Below, piece after piece: positions 51,518 to 60,376 of a stretch of DNA of 64,000 nt. This stretch comes from Clostridiaceae bacterium DTU079. Lineage in GTDB: Bacteria; Bacillota; Clostridia; Acetivibrionales; Acetivibrionaceae. Position numbers and translations under genes: made by a program. Each line of letters opens with the position of its first letter. The first letter of the stretch is position 1. The stretch covers positions 168,148 to 232,147 of the forward strand of contig LFSC01000009.1 of NCBI GenBank assembly GCA_001512505.1, read 5' to 3'. The notes under the pieces were generated by a model, which was not told the DNA's origin, made no database searches, and saw only the letters and a list, made by a program, of their open reading frames with translations.

Positions 51518-53665
51518 TCATGTTGTACTAAACAGCTCTTTTAGCCTTAGTACAAGCATGGTGTTTCTGTCAATGCTTTTAGAGTTCTTAATACAATAAC
51601 CCAAAGCTTTTTTTGATCCGACAAGAACAATCACTTTTTTTGCTCTGGTCACACATGTATATAACAGATTTCTCTGAAGCATCATATAATGCCGCATTGT
51701 GAAAGGTGCGATTACAATACTGTACTCGCTTCCCTGACTTTTATGTACCGTAATGGCGTAAGCCAGGGCAACCTCATCCAATTCCGTAACATCATATTCT
51801 ACTTCATTTTCATCGAACTTAATATATACTACCTTTTCCTCACGGTCTATATTAGTTATCCTGCCTATATCGCCATTGAACACGTTCTTGTCATAATTGT
51901 TCTTTATTTGCATTACTTTATCATTAACTTTGTAAAATATACCGCCATACTTGACGGATATATCCGAAGGATTTAAGGCCTCCTGAAGAACAGCATTCAA
52001 ATTGTGGGCACCCACAGCTCCCTTGAGCATCGGACACAGAACCTGAATTTGGTTCACCGGATCCACTCCGTAATACTTGGGAAGACGCTCTTTACATAGC
52101 TGTCTTACAAGTTCCACTATTTTTTCCGGGTCTTCTTCCTCGATAAAGAAAAAATCACTGTTTTTACCGCCCTTTAGTACAGGAAACTCCCCATGATTTA
52201 TTTTATGTGCATTCATTATGATTGCACTGCCCATGGCCTGACGAAAAATTCTGTTTAGCTTCACTACAGTAACTGCTCCGGAATCAATTATATCTTTCAA
52301 AACATTTCCGGGACCCACTGAAGGAAGTTGATCCACGTCACCCACCAAAATTACCACGGTATCGTTGGAAACCGCTTTTAAAAGATTATACATCAGAATT
52401 ATGTCAATCATAGAGGTCTCATCAATTATCAATACATCGCAGTCTAACGGGTTTTCCTCATTATTTTTATATCCCTCCAACGGGCTGTATTTCAAAAGCC
52501 GATGCACAGTCTGCGCATTTCTTCCGGTAGCCTCAGACATCCTCTTTGCTGCCCTTCCCGTGGGTGCAGCAAGCATTACATTTGCCTTAAGCTTTTCAAA
52601 GACCTTTATTATTGCCATGGTTGTTGTAGTCTTTCCCGTACCCGGTCCTCCCGTTAGAACCATGAATTTTGAAGTAATGGCTTTCTTAATGGCTTCAACC
52701 TGCACATCATCATATTGAATTCTGCATTCCTCCTGAATGCTTTGAATTACCTCACTGGGATTATAAGAGCAATATTTGCTCTTTGTCCTTACAATCTCCG
52801 CTATCCTTCTGGCGACTCCCACCTCACTGTGATAAAAAGGCGGAAGATATATGGCATCGTCATACTCCATAATTACGGTTTTATCCTCAAGCATGTTTTT
52901 TATTGCCGATTCAATATCCTCTTCCCCAATCTCCAATATTTCTGAGGACCTCTTGATAAGATCGGTTCTTCTTGCAAAACAGTGTCCGTCATTGGCAAAT
53001 TCATTCAGCACATATATTATTCCCGATCTTATCCGTTGATAGGATTCTCTATCATAACCCATGGCTTGAGCTATCCGGTCGGCAGTCTTAAATCCTATTC
53101 CCCAGATATCATCCGCCAATCTGTATGGATTGTCCTTTACAATTTCAATACTGTCACTCCCATAGGTTTTAAATATTTTAACTGCATATGCAGTAGAGAC
53201 ACCATGGGACTGCAAAAAAAGCATGACATTCTTTATTTCCTTCTGATCCTGCCACGCTTTTCTTATCATTTCTATCCTTTTCGGTCCAATTCCGTCAACT
53301 TCTATCAGCCTCTCGGGTTCATCTTCTATAACCCTAATGGTATCTTCACCGAAAACCTTTACTATTCTTTTGGCATTTACCGGCCCGATTCCTTTAATAA
53401 GGCCGCTTCCCAGGTATTTTTCAATGCCGGCTATTGTTGCGGGCATGGTTTCCTTATAACTATACACGCAAAACTGTTTTCCGTATTTGGAATCATATTT
53501 CCACTCGCCCTTAAGGCTTACCACTGCTCCGACATTGACGGATGCCATGTTACCTACCACAGTAACAAGCTCGGAAAAACCTTTGGATTTTATTTTTATA
53601 ACACAAAAACCGTTTTCTTCATTTATAAAGGTTATCCTCTCCACAACTCCACTCAAATATTCCAT
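51518..53665 (-). CDS. recD2: RecD2-type SF1B DNA helicase, 715 aa
   Basis: N-terminal OB and helix-hairpin-helix regions (GIGPVNAKRIVKVFG and GIGPKRIEMIRKAW) precede the ATPase core. Walker A is LTGGPGTGKTTTTM, Walker B VLIIDETSMID, and the motifs GDVDQLPSVGPG, RIFRQA, and YAITVHKSQGSEY follow. RecD2 unwinds DNA 5' to 3' and has a role in repair or replication. The length is typical for Firmicutes RecD2. The start is supported only by a weak SD. Confidence 0.97.
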   Translation of the reverse strand: MEYLSGVVERITFINEENGFCVIKIKSKGFSELVTVVGNMASVNVGAVVSLKGEWKYDSKYGKQFCVYSYKETMPATIAGIEKYLGSGLIKGIGPVNAKRIVKVFGEDTIRVIEDEPERLIEVDGIGPKRIEMIRKAWQDQKEIKNVMLFLQSHGVSTAYAVKIFKTYGSDSIEIVKDNPYRLADDIWGIGFKTADRIAQAMGYDRESYQRIRSGIIYVLNEFANDGHCFARRTDLIKRSSEILEIGEEDIESAIKNMLEDKTVIMEYDDAIYLPPFYHSEVGVARRIAEIVRTKSKYCSYNPSEVIQSIQEECRIQYDDVQVEAIKKAITSKFMVLTGGPGTGKTTTTMAIIKVFEKLKANVMLAAPTGRAAKRMSEATGRNAQTVHRLLKYSPLEGYKNNEENPLDCDVLIIDETSMIDIILMYNLLKAVSNDTVVILVGDVDQLPSVGPGNVLKDIIDSGAVTVVKLNRIFRQAMGSAIIMNAHKINHGEFPVLKGGKNSDFFFIEEEDPEKIVELVRQLCKERLPKYYGVDPVNQIQVLCPMLKGAVGAHNLNAVLQEALNPSDISVKYGGIFYKVNDKVMQIKNNYDKNVFNGDIGRITNIDREEKVVYIKFDENEVEYDVTELDEVALAYAITVHKSQGSEYSIVIAPFTMRHYMMLQRNLLYTCVTRAKKVIVLVGSKKALGYCIKNSKSIDRNTMLVLRLKELFSTT

Positions 53666-53700
53666 AGCATTTACCCAATCGAAAATTTATTGTCTTCCCG

Positions 53701-54258
53701 TTATTTTAACTGATTCCAGAAACTCAGTATGTACTCAAAGCATCGGTTTGTATCTCCTACGATTTCGTTTCCCATTCTACGCAGAACATAATTTTTTGAG
53801 GCATTTCCAAACAAAAGGTAGTTTTTATCTTCCTGCAAAAGGTCTTTATGTTCAAAATATTTTATCTCAAAATCATTAAAATCCTGCTGGGGAAACTTCA
53901 CGGAATATACCCTTACCCAATGAAGCTCTGTAAAATTCTGCTTTTTAAGATAATCCACCATCTGTTCATACAGCTTTAACGGTCCGTTAACAGAACCGTT
54001 GGAACCGTTGGAATCCTTGTTGTTACCTTCTCCGGTTACATTTTCACCATCAGATCCTACCTCGCTATCAAGCCTTGCCAGTATATTTTCAAGAATTTCC
54101 TTCTGTTTTGTTATCTCAAGCCACAAAAGTCCATTATATTCGGATAATTCATCAAACCTTTGCTTTGATATACGCCCGGCTGCCTTAAGATATTTGCTCA
54201 AGGAATCAACCATAACCTGCAACATTTCTTTATCATTGGACTCAAACACTGTTTTCAC
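53701..54258 (-). CDS. Hypothetical protein, 185 aa
   Basis: It is helical at the N-terminus, with a Glu/Asp/Asn/Gly-rich insertion (GSDGENVTGEGNNKDSNGSN) and a C-terminal domain containing FTELHWVRVYSVKFPQ and NYVLRRMGNEIVGDTNRCFEY. No signal peptide or membrane helix is seen. I do not recognise the family. It lies 35 bp upstream of recD2 on the same strand, so it may be co-transcribed with recD2. Confidence 0.7.
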   Translation of the reverse strand: MKTVFESNDKEMLQVMVDSLSKYLKAAGRISKQRFDELSEYNGLLWLEITKQKEILENILARLDSEVGSDGENVTGEGNNKDSNGSNGSVNGPLKLYEQMVDYLKKQNFTELHWVRVYSVKFPQQDFNDFEIKYFEHKDLLQEDKNYLLFGNASKNYVLRRMGNEIVGDTNRCFEYILSFWNQLK

Positions 54259-54462
54259 CCTTTATCGATAAATTTATATAAAATTTACAATTATAATATA
54301 TCAAATTTTTTCTGTAAAAACAAACATAACCTTAAGAATGAATATTACTAATTGGAGAAAAATGTAGAACCAGCTCATGATTTGGTGTATTCTTCTTCTC
54401 TTGCACAATTGGTAATCAAACATTTATCAAACATTTATTGTATTTAATTTTCAAATGCTTTA

Positions 54463-54471
54463 TGATATAAT
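54463..54471 (+). promoter_or_regulatory. Extended -10 promoter of the ATP-binding protein gene
   Basis: TGATATAAT is an extended -10 with TTTAAT-like -35 about 17 nt upstream, and lies about 85 nt before the start codon. Confidence 0.55.
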
Positions 54472-54555
54472 CAAACATAAGGAATTTTTCTTTAATCTAA
54501 GAATTATATTCTAAATCTATGAGTTATAAGTATTCTGCTTACGGAGGATCTGAAT

Positions 54556-54978
54556 ATGCAAATATTAAGTTATAAGCTCAACGCCTATATTCCTTTCGAT
54601 AAAGACAGTATTGAAAAGTTTCTGTTCGTATGTGAAGATGCCATAAACAACATTACATCGGATGAAAAAACGGTCTTTAAGCTAAAAAGCGCTACTCATG
54701 AATTGCTTATTAATTCCCTTGAACACGGATACGGAAAGAATGCCGGAGAAGTCTGCTTTTCCATGAGCAAGAAGGGAAATATCATTCAACTTGAAGTATC
54801 GGATGAAGGCAAGGGCTTTGGTGCGTCAATATTGGATCTTGAAGAGCAGAACTTGAATCAGGATTCATTAAGAGGCCGGGGCTGGGGACTTTTAATTATT
54901 AAAAAACTATGTGACAACATTCAAATTACGCCTAACACCCCTAGAGGTACTAAAGTAATTGTATCGATAACCAATTAA
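54556..54978 (+). CDS. Anti-sigma-type (RsbW/SpoIIAB-like) ATP-binding protein, 140 aa
   Basis: A HATPase_c fold of the GHKL family: N-box HELLINSLEHGYG, G1 DEGKGFGAS and G2 RGRGWGLLIIKKLCDN. These features suit a serine-kinase anti-sigma factor or a phosphatase-partner domain. No partner anti-anti-sigma or sigma gene lies next to it. SD CGGAGG precedes the ATG. It ends 5 bp before the convergent radical SAM gene stops. Confidence 0.85.
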   Translation: MQILSYKLNAYIPFDKDSIEKFLFVCEDAINNITSDEKTVFKLKSATHELLINSLEHGYGKNAGEVCFSMSKKGNIIQLEVSDEGKGFGASILDLEEQNLNQDSLRGRGWGLLIIKKLCDNIQITPNTPRGTKVIVSITN

Positions 54979-54983
54979 TCCTA

Positions 54984-56735
54984 CTATGGCAGCTGAATTT
55001 TTATATAGCTGTAGTGTTCTGTTATCGGGTTCTTTTCACTGTAATTAAAGAGGATTACAGTATCCTTTTTTGTCGGTATGCTTACGTTTTCCGTTATATC
55101 GTATCTGAAAAGCTCAAAATGGACTCTATTGAATATTTTTTTAGGCGGTTCTCCGCAAAAATCCGGAAGAAACTTTGCTATATTATCCGAAGTCTTTAAA
55201 AATTCAAAGCATTTTGTCTTGAAGCTTTCCTTGAATATGCGTTCTATACCCACAGGAAGATTATTTGTATTGTCTGAAATTAAAAAATCAAACTTTAAAA
55301 GCTCGTTTAGCAATGTCAAATCAACTTTCCTGTTGGACTCGGCAATAAATTTAAGAAGTATCGTATAAAGCTCACGGCTTGAAATTGACCGTTCAAAGCA
55401 GCCCTCCTTTAAATAAAAGAGTGAAAACTCCTCAAAAAACTCAAAGGGCGAATCAAAAAAACCGTTGATTATATACTTAAGGGATCTTTCAAATCTCGCA
55501 GAGTTATAATATCGCTCCAAAACTTCCTCTATTCTTTTCAATTTAACAATATCCTCATAACTTAAAAATTCATTGCCCAAAATCTCATACGGAGGATATT
55601 CCCGGAATTTATAACCGTATTTCAGGGATTCGTTTCTTATAGCCGAGCCCTTCAGCATCTTCAAAAAGCCCAACTGCAGTTGGTGGGGAAATAAGTTGTA
55701 GACATCATTAAAAGATTTCCTAAAGGAAGAATAGTCTTCAAAGGGCAAACCGGCGATCAAATCCACATGAATATGTATGTTCCCCAGCTCCATAAGCCGT
55801 TTTACATAGTATAATACTTTTTTAATATTCGTCTTTCTTTTTACTGCCTCAAGAGTAACCTCATTAGTTGACTGTATACCTATTTCAAACTGAATCAATC
55901 CCTTCGGTGCCCTCGATAATATTTCGATTGTCTCCTCATCAAAAAGGTCTGCTGCTGCTTCAAAATGGAAAACAGTGTTTCCGGCATTATTTATAATAAA
56001 CTCAAATATGGATTTTGCCCTATCCTTGTTGCAGTTAAATGTTCTGTCTACAAACTTTACAAGCTTAACCCCTGCTGCCATTAAAAAGCGAAGATCCTTC
56101 TTAACCCTGTCCAACGAAAAATACCGTACCCCTTCAAAGGTTGAGGAAATACAATATGAACAGGAAAACGGGCACCCTCTTGAGGATTCGAAATAAACAA
56201 TTCTGTTTCCGATACAAGAAAGCATTTCATTATTGTACGGTGAAGGAATCGAATCGAGATCCTGCTCCAGAGGGAAGATTTTTGAAACGGTTATCCTTCC
56301 GTCTTCTCTGTAACTTAAGCCTTTAATGTCGTAAAGCTCCTTACCTACCCCGTTTAAAAATCCCAATAATTCATTGAAAGCACTTTCGCCTTCTCCGAAT
56401 ATAACAAAGTCCACAAACGGATGTAGCTCTAATACTTGTTGGGGATCGTACGATACTTCCGGTCCCCCGAGCACTATTTTTATATTGGGCAATATTTTCT
56501 TGAGATTTTCAGCCACCTTAAGAATAAAGTTTATATTCCAAATATAGCAGGAAAAAGCCGCAATATCACAGCCCTCAGCATATATCCGGGACAAAACGGA
56601 ATCGGGGTTGTCATTTATGGTAAATTCCATTACCTTTATCGTACCGCAGTTACTTTTACAGGCTGCCTTAAGATACCATGGCGCCAACGATGAATGTATG
56701 TATTTAGAGTTTACGGCAATAATAATTGTCTTCAT
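54984..56735 (-). CDS. B12-binding domain radical SAM protein (DUF4080), 583 aa
   Basis: Residues ~1-140 form a cobalamin-binding-like domain. The radical SAM motif is CPFSCSYCISS (CxxxCxxC), after FESSRG. IQFEIGIQSTNEVTLEAV and HVDLIAGLPFEDY follow. The C-terminal ~200 residues match DUF4080. Such proteins are predicted to carry out radical-SAM methyl-transfer or related reactions. Substrate unknown. It sits alone, with copy C of the dispersed motif upstream. Confidence 0.9.
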   Translation of the reverse strand: MKTIIIAVNSKYIHSSLAPWYLKAACKSNCGTIKVMEFTINDNPDSVLSRIYAEGCDIAAFSCYIWNINFILKVAENLKKILPNIKIVLGGPEVSYDPQQVLELHPFVDFVIFGEGESAFNELLGFLNGVGKELYDIKGLSYREDGRITVSKIFPLEQDLDSIPSPYNNEMLSCIGNRIVYFESSRGCPFSCSYCISSTFEGVRYFSLDRVKKDLRFLMAAGVKLVKFVDRTFNCNKDRAKSIFEFIINNAGNTVFHFEAAADLFDEETIEILSRAPKGLIQFEIGIQSTNEVTLEAVKRKTNIKKVLYYVKRLMELGNIHIHVDLIAGLPFEDYSSFRKSFNDVYNLFPHQLQLGFLKMLKGSAIRNESLKYGYKFREYPPYEILGNEFLSYEDIVKLKRIEEVLERYYNSARFERSLKYIINGFFDSPFEFFEEFSLFYLKEGCFERSISSRELYTILLKFIAESNRKVDLTLLNELLKFDFLISDNTNNLPVGIERIFKESFKTKCFEFLKTSDNIAKFLPDFCGEPPKKIFNRVHFELFRYDITENVSIPTKKDTVILFNYSEKNPITEHYSYIKIQLP

Positions 56736-56820
56736 TTTTTCATGAATCTCCTTAAATATTACGCTAAGTTATTATAGCAAACTTAGCTAAAAACATTCAA
56801 GGATAAGTTGAGTAGGCACA

Positions 56821-56956
56821 CGCATAAGAAGTGAAGAAAAATATGAAAGAAACATTGCGAAGCAAGTATTAGAGCCTGTTAATACGACGAGGAAAGGGAG
56901 AGCATTGTCCGAGCGAAGCGAGTTTTGCTCGACCCCGAGGAGTATTTACAGACTCT
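56821..56956. repeat. Dispersed-motif copy C with a following inverted-repeat element
   Basis: CGCATAAGAAGTGAAGAAAA starts the block (copy C of the dispersed motif). AGAGCCTGTTAATAC (56871-56885) is then nearly complementary to GTATTTACAGACTCT (56942-56956), with 13 of 15 pairs. Inside is CGAGC (56910-56914) against GCTCG (56927-56931). It looks like a mobile, MITE/REP-like palindromic element. Confidence 0.6.
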
Positions 56957-57051
56957 TTAATTGCATAGCTTTAGTTTCTGTAATATTTTTCTTCACTTTA
57001 CTACCCATAAGCATTCGATACTTAAAATTGCAAGGTAAGGAAATTATTCTT

Positions 57052-58269
57052 TTACCCTCGAACCAATTTAAACCATATGTCCATGACATCGAAAAAGTAA
57101 TGACGGTAGGTTTTGGCCGGCACACTTTCCGCTGTTTTGATGTCCGATTGGGCAATAAGCTTTCCGTTTACAAAAAACCTTATTGTACCGACTTCTACAC
57201 CCTTATAGACCGGTGAGTTTATCGTGTTATTGAGTATTATCTCGGATTTTAAGGTTTCCTTTTCCTCTTTACTCAAAGGCAGCTTGATTCCATCTACAGA
57301 TACTACCGTAGCACTATTTTTCAAGCCCCTTTTTACATAGACAGTTCCAAGCTTCTGATTGGGCTTTAAAAGCTCATAGGGCTTATAATTGTTAAATGCA
57401 TAATCCAGAATCTTTTTGCTGCTCTCTGCCCTTTTAGTCCGGCTTGAGCAAAATAAAACTACAGATATTAGTCTGAACCCATCCCTTTGGGCCGATGTTA
57501 CAAGACATCTTCCGGCCTTCCCGGTATATCCTGTTTTTACCCCGTCTGCACCGGGATACAAAGAAAGCATTTCATTTGTTGTATACAATTCCCTGTTGGT
57601 TATGGATATGCTCTTAGTGCTTACAATCTTTGAGAACTCAGGGTTTTTAAGCGCATATTTGGTTAAAAGAGCTAGTTCATAAGCGGTAGAATAGTGGCCT
57701 TCCACATCAAGCCCATGGGGAGTTTTAAAACATGTATTCCTAAGTCCCAATTCTTTCGCCTTATCGTTCATCATCTTTACAAAGTTCTCGACAGTTCCTC
57801 CTATATGCTCGGCAATGGCCAAAGCTGCATCATTGCCCGACTTTAGCATCATGCCGTACATCAATTCCCTTAACGTCAGCTCTTCTCCTTCCCTAAGCTT
57901 AATTGTCGAGCCCCAAATGCTGGCAGCTCTTTTACTGACCTTTACCCTGTCATCAAGGTTGCCGTTTTCCAAGGCCACAATGGCCGTCATAATTTTTGTA
58001 GTACTGGCTATAGGTCTTTTGGAATACGCATCCTTCTCATACAAAATTCTTCCGCTGTCTGCATCAATTACTATTGCCGCACCGGCTTCTATTTGGGGAA
58101 GCTTGTTATCCTTGCTGCCATTTGCTTCAGCGGTATAAAGCTCCGTAAGAGCTTCCTCCTCAATAAACTCGTCCGCATACAACGTTTGACTCATATCCGG
58201 TACTAATAGTAAACAAAGTATAAAAACCATGATTTTAATAATAATTGTTCTCTTTATCAAACTAATCAC
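57052..58269 (-). CDS. DacF/PBP5-type D-alanyl-D-alanine carboxypeptidase, 405 aa
   Basis: A signal peptide at the N-terminus precedes the S11 peptidase domain: SxxK as STTK (IASTTKIMTAIVAL), SGN in LKSGNDAALAIAEHIGG, and KTG in DGVKTGYTGKAGRC. The C-terminal domain ends with a hydrophobic, amphipathic segment that may anchor the protein. It trims peptidoglycan stem peptides. DacF is linked to spore cortex, but DacA-like roles cannot be excluded. Start: GTG at 58269 with TAGGAT-like SD. Confidence 0.93.
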   Translation of the reverse strand: MISLIKRTIIIKIMVFILCLLLVPDMSQTLYADEFIEEEALTELYTAEANGSKDNKLPQIEAGAAIVIDADSGRILYEKDAYSKRPIASTTKIMTAIVALENGNLDDRVKVSKRAASIWGSTIKLREGEELTLRELMYGMMLKSGNDAALAIAEHIGGTVENFVKMMNDKAKELGLRNTCFKTPHGLDVEGHYSTAYELALLTKYALKNPEFSKIVSTKSISITNRELYTTNEMLSLYPGADGVKTGYTGKAGRCLVTSAQRDGFRLISVVLFCSSRTKRAESSKKILDYAFNNYKPYELLKPNQKLGTVYVKRGLKNSATVVSVDGIKLPLSKEEKETLKSEIILNNTINSPVYKGVEVGTIRFFVNGKLIAQSDIKTAESVPAKTYRHYFFDVMDIWFKLVRG

Positions 58270-58428
58270 ATCCTAAGCAAAGTATTTTAATACTTATTGG
58301 GTTTATATGTGACAACGGTTATTAAATTCTACCGATCATATTTTGTAAATTAATCTAAAAAACAAGTAAATTTCAAATCCTATTCATATCTGTAATGATA
58401 TAAATATATGAATTTGGGCTCAAATTTA

Positions 58429-58456
58429 TAAATATTTTTATCAAAAAAACCGATAC
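58429..58456 (+). promoter_or_regulatory. Possible sigma-D (sigma-28)-type promoter of the fapA-like gene
   Basis: TAAA (58429-58432), a 16-nt spacer and ACCGATAC (58449-58456) resemble the TAAA-N15-GCCGATAT pattern of flagellar sigma factors. It lies 22 bp upstream of the ATG, with the SD in between. Confidence 0.45.
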
Positions 58457-58477
58457 TAAAAAAGAGGGGGATGTTGT

Positions 58478-60067
58478 ATGATTGATCAAACCATATACGA
58501 AGATCAATTTATAAGAATATTTACACAATCGAACGATGTATTAGTTGAATCATTCAGACCAGGATTAGCACCGGAAAAAGTCAACAAAATAATATCCTCA
58601 TTCCCACAAATTAAAATTACCAGCTTTAATTGTATTAAAGATGCTCTAATCAACGCACCAAAGCCCCCTCAAAAATTCGGCGAGTTGAAGGAAAAAATCG
58701 CCATATCCATTTCTCAAGATGGCTTAAAGGCCATGGTCACCTTTAATTGTTCAAAAGAAGAATTGGATTTTAAAAATCGTGAAAGTCTCGTAAGAGAGAC
58801 CTACAGCAAGTTAAAAGAAAAGCATATATCCCATGGAATCAAAAGAGAGCTTTTTTTCAGCGAATTAGAATGCGGAAAAACATATGTGATTGCCGAAGGT
58901 ACACCGGCAATCAACGGAAAAGATTGTGTAATTAAAATGTACAATCTTGAGGAACCCAAACCCCAGATAAAAGAAGACGGAAAGGTCGATTATTACGAAT
59001 TAAAATTAATTAACAAGGTCAAACCTGGGGATTGGCTTGGTGAACGAATTAACGCCACTGACGGTGTTCCCGGAGTTTCGGTTTACGGCACTCCCATTGT
59101 ACCGCCAAAAGGCAAAAACTTTCCCCTGCTCTATGATAAAAATACAGTCTATGAAGTTGAAGAAGGCAACAAAGTTGTCCTTTATTCTAAAATAGGCGGA
59201 GCTGTAACCTATTCCAACGGTAAAATAACGGTATCCAACTATCTCGAGATTGACGGTGATGTAGATTTTAAAACGGGAAACATTAATTTTGACGGATATG
59301 TATCCATAAAAGGTACGGTCACCGACGGTTTTTCCGTGGAAGCCACCAAGGATATCGAAATAAACGGGGATTTGGGTGTGGGAAATGTTAAATCAATAAA
59401 GAGCCATGAGGGAAGTATTTTTATTAAGGGAGGTATAGCCTCTAAGAATGTAGCGAAAATCCATGCTGGAAAAAATGTCTTTATCAAATTTTTAGATAAT
59501 GTACATTTAACCTGCAGCGGTATAGCACATGTCGGATTTTACTGTATAAACAGCATAGTGCATGCAAAAGAAGTATTTATTGAATCAATAAAAGGAAATA
59601 TAATCGGTGGAAGAATATATGCCGATGTAAAGGTTACTACAGCAGTTTTAGGATCACAGCTGGAAAAGAAAACCGAAATAATAGTTAAAGGCTTTGACAG
59701 AAGCATAGTATCGGAGCAAATTGAGGAGCTTCTTGAGAAAAGAAAGGATCTTTTAGATGAACAGCAGCATTTGAAGCGATTACTGGCAGATTATAATTCC
59801 AAAGAGCAACCGACTAAAAAAGATGATCAAGCTTACGGTAAAAATCTACAGCGTTTTGCGGTATTAAGAGAAGAAATAAAATCCATCGATAAGGAAAGAA
59901 AAAATTTATTAAGGTATTTAAGGGCAAAAGGTGACGGTGAAGTAAATGTGACCCAAAAAATATATCCCAATTGCAGTATAACTATAAAAGGCAAAAAAAT
60001 AGATATTAAAAAGCCATATTTAGCAGCTATTTTCTTCGTAATGGAAGGAGAACTTAGGAAATTATAA
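58478..60067 (+). CDS. FapA-family (DUF342) protein, 529 aa
   Basis: The C-terminal part (about 250-420) is the repetitive beta-helix of DUF342/FapA, rich in short beta strands (DGDVDFKTGNINFDGYVSI, EINGDLGVGNVKSI). A coiled-coil (about 405-470, LLDEQQHLKRLLADY) and a short C-terminal domain follow. FapA is associated with flagellar regulation and polar localisation in Vibrio; in Firmicutes it is less understood. It is preceded by GAGGGGG SD and a sigma-28-like promoter. Confidence 0.85.
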   Translation: MIDQTIYEDQFIRIFTQSNDVLVESFRPGLAPEKVNKIISSFPQIKITSFNCIKDALINAPKPPQKFGELKEKIAISISQDGLKAMVTFNCSKEELDFKNRESLVRETYSKLKEKHISHGIKRELFFSELECGKTYVIAEGTPAINGKDCVIKMYNLEEPKPQIKEDGKVDYYELKLINKVKPGDWLGERINATDGVPGVSVYGTPIVPPKGKNFPLLYDKNTVYEVEEGNKVVLYSKIGGAVTYSNGKITVSNYLEIDGDVDFKTGNINFDGYVSIKGTVTDGFSVEATKDIEINGDLGVGNVKSIKSHEGSIFIKGGIASKNVAKIHAGKNVFIKFLDNVHLTCSGIAHVGFYCINSIVHAKEVFIESIKGNIIGGRIYADVKVTTAVLGSQLEKKTEIIVKGFDRSIVSEQIEELLEKRKDLLDEQQHLKRLLADYNSKEQPTKKDDQAYGKNLQRFAVLREEIKSIDKERKNLLRYLRAKGDGEVNVTQKIYPNCSITIKGKKIDIKKPYLAAIFFVMEGELRKL

Positions 60068-60116
60068 TTATTTCCCATTAACATATCTAAATATTTATCC
60101 AATAACAAGATTATAT

Positions 60117-60140
60117 AAAAAGGGTATCATACCCTTTTTT
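60117..60140 (+). terminator. Terminator of the fapA-like gene
   Basis: AAAAAGGGTAT-CAT-ACCCTTTTTT has perfect pairing with a T-run. Confidence 0.85.
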
Positions 60141-60376
60141 GTTTTGCATAGAGCTACCAAAAGCTTTGTGTTTTATATGTGTTTCACCTATTGGGCTATG
60201 ATATTGTAAAATCCTTCGAAAATTTACAATATTATAATACTAATATATAATGATTAAAAAATACATACTAAAATGTGATAATTCAGCTCTTTAATTTAAA
60301 AAATCAAAGTAATATAATATAATTTAACGCAATATAAAAACATTGAAGAGTTTTTAGTAATCAGGAGGCAAAATGA
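60141..60376. other. Intergenic region before the glycosyltransferase
   Basis: No gene seen. The segment GCTACCAAAAGCTTTGTGTT at 60153-60172, continuing TTATAT, shares 21 of 26 bases with 49232-49257. Confidence 0.4.
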
